Assembly (NCBI GenBank): GCA_029962745.1
Contig: CM057169.1
Location: forward strand, 14,769,843 to 14,833,842
Source of the DNA: Echinometra lucunter
Taxonomy: Eukaryota > Echinodermata > Echinoidea > Camarodonta > Echinometridae
Direction: 5' to 3'
DNA length: 64,000 nt
The notes below the pieces were generated by a model that saw only the letters and a list, made by a program, of their open reading frames with translations, searched no databases and had not been told where the DNA came from. The position numbers and the translations under genes were made by a program. Shown in pieces: positions 49,201 through 57,900 of this stretch; the stretch's first letter is position 1, and every line of letters starts with the position of its first letter.

Positions 49201-52200
49201 TGTGAATTTTATTTCATACCCCATCCATTAACGGAGCAATGTTAAGATCAAACTTCTGGTAGTTCATTTTATGACAAATTTTCGATTATGCAGTTTATGT
49301 GATTTCTATTATACTATTCTAAAAGGTGTATATATATTTTATGAATATTGATAAGTATTCTGAAAATATGATTGGTCAATTGGTGCTTACAGGTTCAAAT
49401 ATGATTTCACTTGCTCTGATTAGTTTTCACTTCTTTTCATGGGCAGCACTGCACATGCTCTATTTAGTAATATCTTCCTGGGCACTACTGCGGGTGCTCA
49501 CTCCTCATATGACAAAGATTTCTTTGACATCAAACGTGCAGACAATCCGCTGAGCAAGTCACCGGCGTAAATCCACTTTGAGGAGTGGGGGGGATGATCG
49601 ACTTTTTTGCCAATTTTTTTTCTGTCGAACTCACGCTTGTGTATAAACACACGCCCTCACCCACCTGCACAGACCCCCCTTACACACATTTTATTTTTTA
49701 TCTTGCGAGCGAGCGAAGCAAGCAAGCCAAAAATTACCACGTTTCTGGTTTTCAATCATATTTTCAAATAGAAATTCTAAAATATGGTAGTATACAAATA
49801 ATGAATGTTTATGAGTGCAATGAACAGAATATTTCATGAGGTGAAAGATGAAATGATCCATTCAACGAGGCGCAGGCTTGTTGAATGGATCAATAATTTC
49901 ATCTTTCACCGAATGAAATATTCTGTCAAGTTCACGAATGCAAAAAAACATTCATTTTTTGTTTTATATGACACCTAAAAGTAGATCAAATCGCAATAAA
50001 TCAACAGCGCTATACGCCAGCGCGCTGTTCGTGGTGCACACTGCAAATGCAAGCGTTTTACGTACGTAGTGTGCTGGGCACTCAGCGTTCGTGCAATGGA
50101 GCAAATCGTATGGATCCAAGATTGCACGGTAAATGGAGCCACAACTGCACGTATGATGACGTCATAGTGCAATGGGACAAATGATCAATATCAAACAACC
50201 AATCAAATGACAGGGATCTATTCAGGTGTTATGTAATTGTTAATGACGATTAATTCAAATATTATTTCTTCCTTAAAAAGGGGGGGGGGGGGATATTTGT
50301 ACACACCATCCCCCCCCTCTCAAAAAAGTGGGGGGATATATCCCCCCTTCCCCCCCCCCCAAGTACCCCGATGTTCAGTCCAGATGGGCTGGCTCACTCG
50401 GTTCGGAATAAATTGCATATATACTGGGTGTCCCAGAAAAAGTGGAACGGCGGATTTTCAATACTTTACTTTAAAAAAGTAAATAAAGTTTTTACATGAG
50501 TGGGTAAAGCATCTTCTACCAAAGAGCCTGATACGAAGATCATTGAATTTGGTGAAGTAATTTTTATTCTGTACCCGTTTCTTAAAATACATTTTTTTTC
50601 AAATTTCGCATGTTTTTAGCAGCAGATGAGAGCAGAATGGTGTCAGGAATGGCCTTTCATATGGCATGTTTTGTTATTCACATGCATCAGTGGTCTTCCC
50701 TCAAACATCGTACTATGAAAGGCTACCCCAACACAGTTCTACTCTCAGCGGTCTCCAAAAATTTGAAAATGACTGTATTTTAAGAAACTGGCATAGAAAC
50801 AAAATTACTTCACCAAATTCAATGATCTTGGTATTATTCTTTTTGATAGAGGATGCTTTACTCAAAGAAGTAGAAATATTACATACTTTTTGAAGGTAAA
50901 GTACTAAAAATCTGCCGTTCCGCTTTTTCTGGGACACCCGGTGTATATATAGATTATTTCCACTATACATGTAATTTTTCACAGCTTGGTTTATTTGTAT
51001 TATATATATGCACCCATCATGATTGTCTTGAGGCTCTTTAGGATGTGAGTACTTACGCGTGGTTCAATTGTATTTAGGACACTTTAACCTGTTGGCCACT
51101 ATTTGATTTTGGTATAGCATGCATTTTCCATAGACCCCATTATGAATTATCTCAGGCTTGGGTTTCAAAGTATTAAACAGAGATGTGCCCTCAGGACTTA
51201 CAATCAAGGGTTTCAAGTCCCACTATCAACAAAGGTGTAGTAAATAGCTGTGATATGGATACTAAGTCATCAAATGTTAATAGTGCCTTAGAGCTGCTTA
51301 GTGAAAACCAGGCATTAAGCACCTGGCATTATAGATGCAGCTACGATTCTTGGTTTGAACATGCCTAGATTAAGATAGTCTTTAGAGTCACATTAGCATG
51401 GTGATGATTATGGGTACTGATGCTGAGGGAAATAGAGTACTGAGGATATGCTTACACACGTTTATAGATCATATCATAGTTTAGGATTTAATATTCTCCC
51501 TCTTCAGCTGATATGCAAAAATTTTTATTTACATTCTGACCAAAAGAAAAAGCGAGCATTCTTCAATAGTTCAGATTTTCAAGTAGTTCAAATTGAATTG
51601 AATACCAGCCCAGGTATAGTATGAATATACGGGTGATGTTCATTATTCTAAAGGTTCGTTATTCCAAAGGTTCGAATACTCCGAAGGTTCGTTATTCCGA
51701 AGGTTCGCTTTTCTGAAGGTTCGTTATTTCGAAAATGATACAAGATTCATTATTCCGAAGGTCTGTTAGTCCGAAAATGAATCAAGGTTCGTTATTCTGA
51801 AGGTTCGTTAATCCGAAAATGAAATAAGGTTCGTTATTCCGAAAATGAAGTAAGGTTCGTTATTCCGAAAATGAAATAAGGTTCGTTATTCCGAAAATGA
51901 AATAAGGTTTGTTATCCCAAAAATGAAATAAATTTCTTAAGTAACAAATACGATGTTTTGATTAAAAAAATAATAGGATATTACGCAATAAAAATGTTGG
52001 TATAGTCTCAGCGGAGGATGATGCATGTCTGTATTTTTCAGCAGAGCATAATTATATTGCATCAAAAAGTGGCGTGGATCAAGAATTTTGATTTTGATTT
52101 TATCTGAGCAATCTGAGCGAATGGATTTAGAGTGTTGGGGACTGTGTGTGGGTCATCCCTAGCTTACCTCCAGGCAATACGATTTTTTTTTTTGGGGGGG

Positions 52201-54884
52201 GGGTGTTTTATTCTGGGGGTTTTTTTTTTCGAGGGATATCATTGTTTATTTTAACAGCTTCTGTTGCTAATAATAATGATAATTACGATAACACTGATGA
52301 CATTAGTAATAATGATAATAAAACAAAAATAGAAATATGAATAAGAATGATAATGGTGGTAGTTTTATCTACATTGCTGTTTTATCGTAATTCAAATAAA
52401 GTGATGTGCTATATGCATATTGGTACCAACGTGTGCATGTTTTGTTACCCCCCCCCCCAAAAAAAAAAAATATGTGTGCTGAGGCGATGGGGTTAGGTTT
52501 GTACATATAACCCCTGAAATCATTGTTTCGACGATGCATACCAATCTCATCCTCCCCCCCCCCCAGAAAAAAAAGTCTGAGCTCATTTCGTCACAATGGT
52601 GAGGTACTAGGCAAAGCAATAATATCAATAGTTTTAGATAATTATAGCTATTCCATACATGATACTGACCTTTCGAGCCTTTGACATTAGCCTAGTCAGA
52701 GGGGACCGGGGGGGGGGGGGGGTATATATATATATACATAAAGAAGAGAAAAGTGACATTAATAAATAGTGAAAGTTTCGCTTAACAATGCTCCTCCATA
52801 TCCTAATTACTAACAGATGAATAAAAAGTAGTTGTAATAGAAAATAATACTACTACTCTCCATGGGAACCTGATTCACAAGCTTTGCTTTTAAAGGTTTC
52901 CTCCACATATACAGTGAGCATTGTTTATTTTACACTTGCCATTTATTGATTTCATAATACTGTATGAACTGAATTAATATCAATATTTTGTATAACTTTA
53001 CACTGTTGATTTCATAATGATTTTGAAATGTGAAAGATCTTGTAAAATTTATTCGCTGCATTGTGGAAATAAATGAAATGATTACAATGATGATAACAAT
53101 AATATTTTCACTAATAATAGTAATAATTACTATGAACTGTTACTATAATCATTATCATCATCATCATCATCATCATCATCATTATCATTAGCACACAAAG
53201 TCCCATCATGTGTGAAGACGAAACAGTGTGGCGCCACAGTGTGTTACCACACGTGTCGCATCACGTGTGAAAGCACTTTAAAGTGTGTATTTCCCCCCCC
53301 CATTCCGAAAAGTTGGCCACGCTAGCCCAAACCAAAAAACCAAAAAAGGGATCGATGCCCCTGGGGTGTTAAACACTCCTTCTATTCTGGTCCGAACATA
53401 CCCCCTCCGACCTAGTCAGACATTTTTTAGGTTTACAAGTGGTATACATCTAATCAAGAATGGATCTTCAAACATGGACAAAGCCATGAAAAATGCATGA
53501 AATCTCCTCCCCCCCCCCCATCAACAGGGCTGGCGACGAGCTGTAGCCTAAGCATAACATCGATTCTTGCATGGATTCAGGATTGAAAATGAACTAGTTC
53601 CATAAGCCTATGATCACCCCCTTCGAAGGAATCCGTATACGTCCCTGGTCACGATAGATCAGCCCCTCCCCCCATAACAATTGGAACAGAAAGGGTGATT
53701 CTGACCAACGTCCGTCCCACCCGGCTCTCCCGACTTCACCATGTTGATTACTGTATTTTCAGACTAATGAACCTTATTTCATTTTCGGAATAACGAACCT
53801 TATTTCATTTTCGGATTAACGAACCTTAAATCATTTTCGGACTAATGAACCTTATTTCATTTTCCGATTAACAAACATTCGGAATAACGAACCTTATTTC
53901 ATTTTTGGACTATCGAACCTTCGGAATAACGAACCTTATTTCATTTTCGGATAAACTAACCTTCGGAATAACGAACATTATTTCATTTTCGGATTAACGA
54001 ACCTTCGGAATAACGAACCTTCGGAATAACTCCACAAACGTTCGGATTAACGAACCCTTTTTCATTTTCAGACTAACGAACATCTAGGTATACGCAATTT
54101 GGAATAACGAGCTGTAACCTATTTAAGTCCTAGTAAAATCAAAATGTGCATAGAATTACTGTAAGGTATCTTTATTTCAACTTCATCAAATTTTATCAGA
54201 GCTCCCACAAACCTCAGTGTACATGTATAGTTTAACACTATGAAAAAGACATTCATTGTTACATTATTTTTCAATGAATGTATCCCCCCTGTACAGGCTC
54301 GTGGAAAATTCCTCTTGCCTTCAGGAGCTGGACTTGGATGACAATCTCATTGGTGATTTAGGGGGGAGAGAGATCATGGAGGGACTCAGGGCGAGGAAAG
54401 AGGCCGGGTTAGATGGAGTTAAAGTCGCTGTCACACATCGGATGAACGGAGACACATTTGGAGAAGTCATGAAGCTAGGTTCTGGACTGAGTAAAAAGAA
54501 GAAGAAAAAAGGCAAAGGCAAGAAAAAGGTAAGAGAAATTTTCAGAAGTCCTTATAATATTGATAATACTTGTACTGTACCTCTCCAATTACTATTACTT
54601 CTGCTCAGACAAGTGAAGCTTAGCAATATGTAGTGATACGAAAAGACTTTTAAAGTACGCAGAAATCATATTTTTTCTGTAAATGTTTGCGTTCCAAACA
54701 CATCTTCATTTGTCACTTTGTTATATTTATAAAAGCTGCCTAGGGGCCTGGTAAGCTGCTAGTACAACCACCCCTATTACTACTTCTGCTACTTCTTCTA
54801 CTACTACTGCTACTACTTGTACTCTTGTTGCTACTTCTACTACGACTACAAATCCTACTGCTACTTCTACTATTACTACTGCTG

Positions 54885-54944
<60 letters not shown>

Positions 54945-57900
54945 AACTGTAAGAGAACTGTTGCTTGGCTAGCGCCATAAGCATCCTTGGACGGTGTGTT
55001 CGCTTTGTAAGTTTTCATCATTATTATTACTACTACTTCTACCGCAATACCACCAGTACCCCTACTCTCACTACTGCTGTTACCGTACTTTTTCACAGTG
55101 AGCCTACAATATGTTATTTTGTTCTAAATATTTGTAGTATTCTGCATGTATCTAAGTGTAACTGCAAAAATACTTACAGGGAAAGCATACAGACCACTCA
55201 GAGGAGTCAAGAAAAGTGGCCATTATATTAAAGCAGGTGGTCTTAACGTACATATTCTTTGAATACACATTTCATTGAGAGACACTGTTGAAGGAAAACA
55301 AGAATCGTGGTCTTTATAGAAAGGTGGTCTTTTTTACTGTTTTGATAGAGCTACAAGCTTCTATTGATGAAAAAGAAAGAAGGCATTTCCTTCTGGAAAT
55401 GAATTTCAGAAGTTGCACTGCTGATCCTCGTTTGTGCAAGATATTATGTTCATCTTGGTTTATTATCAGATTTATGATTTGATAAAGTCCATAAAACAAC
55501 AACAACAAAACAATATTTCTTGTTCTTTTTGAGACCATTGTTATTCAGGTTGAGCCTCTCAGCAATATCCATGAACTTTATTTAGAATATTTTGCCTGCC
55601 TAACAATGATTTCTTTTCTGTTCATACTTGGGAGGGGGGGGGGGGGGGTCACTAGTTGCTGAATAATAAATACCTCATAGCATTGCCGTAAATCACGGGG
55701 GATGGGGGGGATATACCCCCCACTTTTTCGAGAGGGGGGGGGGAGATGGCGTGTACAAATATCCCCCCTCATTTTAAGGAAAAAATGATATTGTAATTAA
55801 TCATTTGGTGAATTTGTTATAAAAATGTCGTAAATGACGGTTATATCATGTAATTTTTGTCTCGCCCACTGGAGGTGAAGGCGAGACTAAGGGATCCAAA
55901 TGGCGTCCGTCGCGCGTCCGTCACAAATGTTAAAGTTTACCTGCAAGACTCTCTTATGACGCATAATTTGGCAATCGTTCCTGCAATGGCAACCAAACTT
56001 GGGTGATAGATGCACTTGGGGTACATTCATGTTATGATGCCTTTGGAGGTCACATGGTAAGGTCAACGGTCATTTCAGGTCTAATGTTTTAAGTTTACCT
56101 GCAAGACTCTATTATGACGGATAATTTTGCAACCGTCTCTCACTTTTCAACCAAACTTGGGTTATAGATGCAGTAAGGGGACCTGCATGTGATGGTGCCG
56201 TCGGAGGTCCCGTGATAAGGTCAAAGGTCATTTCAGGTCAAATGTTAAAATTTACCTGCAAGACTCTTATGACAGATAACTTTGCAACTGTCTCTCACTT
56301 CATAACCAAACTTGGGTTGTAGATGTACTAAGGGGACCTGCATGTGATGGTGTTGATGGAGGTCACGTGATAAGGTCAAAGGTCATTTCAGGTCATATCT
56401 TAAAGTTTACCTGCAAGACTCTCTAATGACACTTAACTCTGCACATGTTGCTGCAATAGCAACCAAACTTGGGTGATAGATGCACTTGGGGTACATGCAT
56501 TATGACGCCTCTGGAGGTCACTATGGTAAGGTTAAAGGTCATTTCAGGTCAAATGTTAAAGTTTACCTGCAGGACTCTCTTATGACAGATAACTTTGCAA
56601 CTGTCTCTCACTTTTCAGCCAAACTTGGGTTGTAGATGCAGTAAGGGGATCTGCATGTTATGGTGCCATCGGAGGTCACATGATAAGGTCAAAGGTCATT
56701 TGAGGTCATATGTTAAAGTTTACCTGCAAGACTCTCTTATGACACATAACTCTGCACATGTTGCTGCAGTGGCAAACAAACTGGGTGATAGATGCACTTG
56801 GGGTATATTCATGTTATGGTGCCTTCAGAGGTCACATGGTTAAGTCAAAGGTCATTTCAGGTCAAATGTTAAAGTTTACCTGCAAGACTCTCTTATGACT
56901 TTTACTAACTCTTCTTCTTTAAGAAACTCTGTTCTCTTGATTGTATTCTCTAAATAATATTAATAAGCTCATTACTAAGACACTACATTGTACAAATCAT
57001 CTAGAGCCCTCGGCTAGACTGCAACCACAAACACATTTTACCTTCACACATGTAAAATATCAATGCAATAATGTTACTCATATCAAAGGGGGTGGGAGTA
57101 GGTGCAGGAGGAAGCAGGTGAAAGGGAGTAGCATTTCATGAAATAGCCCTTCTCAAATTTTATGGGATGTTGCATTCTATAGCAGATATTTCACAATGAG
57201 CTTTGGATACACTTCTGTTGCATGGCAACGGAGATCGCGATATTTCTAGTTTCACAAGTGGGCGAGACACAATATCGCTAATGGCTTGTTATTAGAAATA
57301 CTCTTAAAAACCATAAAAGTGGATATTTTATATAATAATTTTTTATGTGGGGGGGGGGGGGGGTCTGCGCGGGTAAATGAGGGAGTGTATTTGTAGTGTG
57401 AGTTCACGGGGAAAAAAATTGCTAAAAAGGGTGATCATCCCCCCCCCCCCTCCGCTCCTCAAAATGGATTTATGCCGGTGCCTAATGAGCCATCCTGCAG
57501 AGTCAGACAAAACTCTCAAAAATTGTTTCATATCTGTGTGCTTTCTGCTAGGTATTATTCAGAACATTATTCATATTTTGTTTTCATTTGGTTTCTCTCT
57601 TTGTACTTTCTAGGGGTCCATTTATGGAATTGCAAAATCAGAAACCTTTTTTTTCTTTCATTAGGCTTTCATGCAAAGGGAAGATGATTTATTTTTATTT
57701 CATTGTGGTCATGGTTATTGAGTTTTCAGTCCTGCATAATTTCAAATATGGTTCTATGTATTTTCTATGTGCACATCTATTTAGAAATATACAACTTACA
57801 AGCATATCTTTCTTTCGGTTGGCCTGTATTGAAGGGGGTGGGGGGGGGGGGGGAATGATTTAATATTTATTGCTTTGTGGTCATAGGTATAGAATTTTTC

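Noticed and set aside
55858..57269. CRISPR-like regularly spaced repeats
   Set aside because: The units are contiguous 157-bp tandem repeats with no unique spacers, in a eukaryotic intron.
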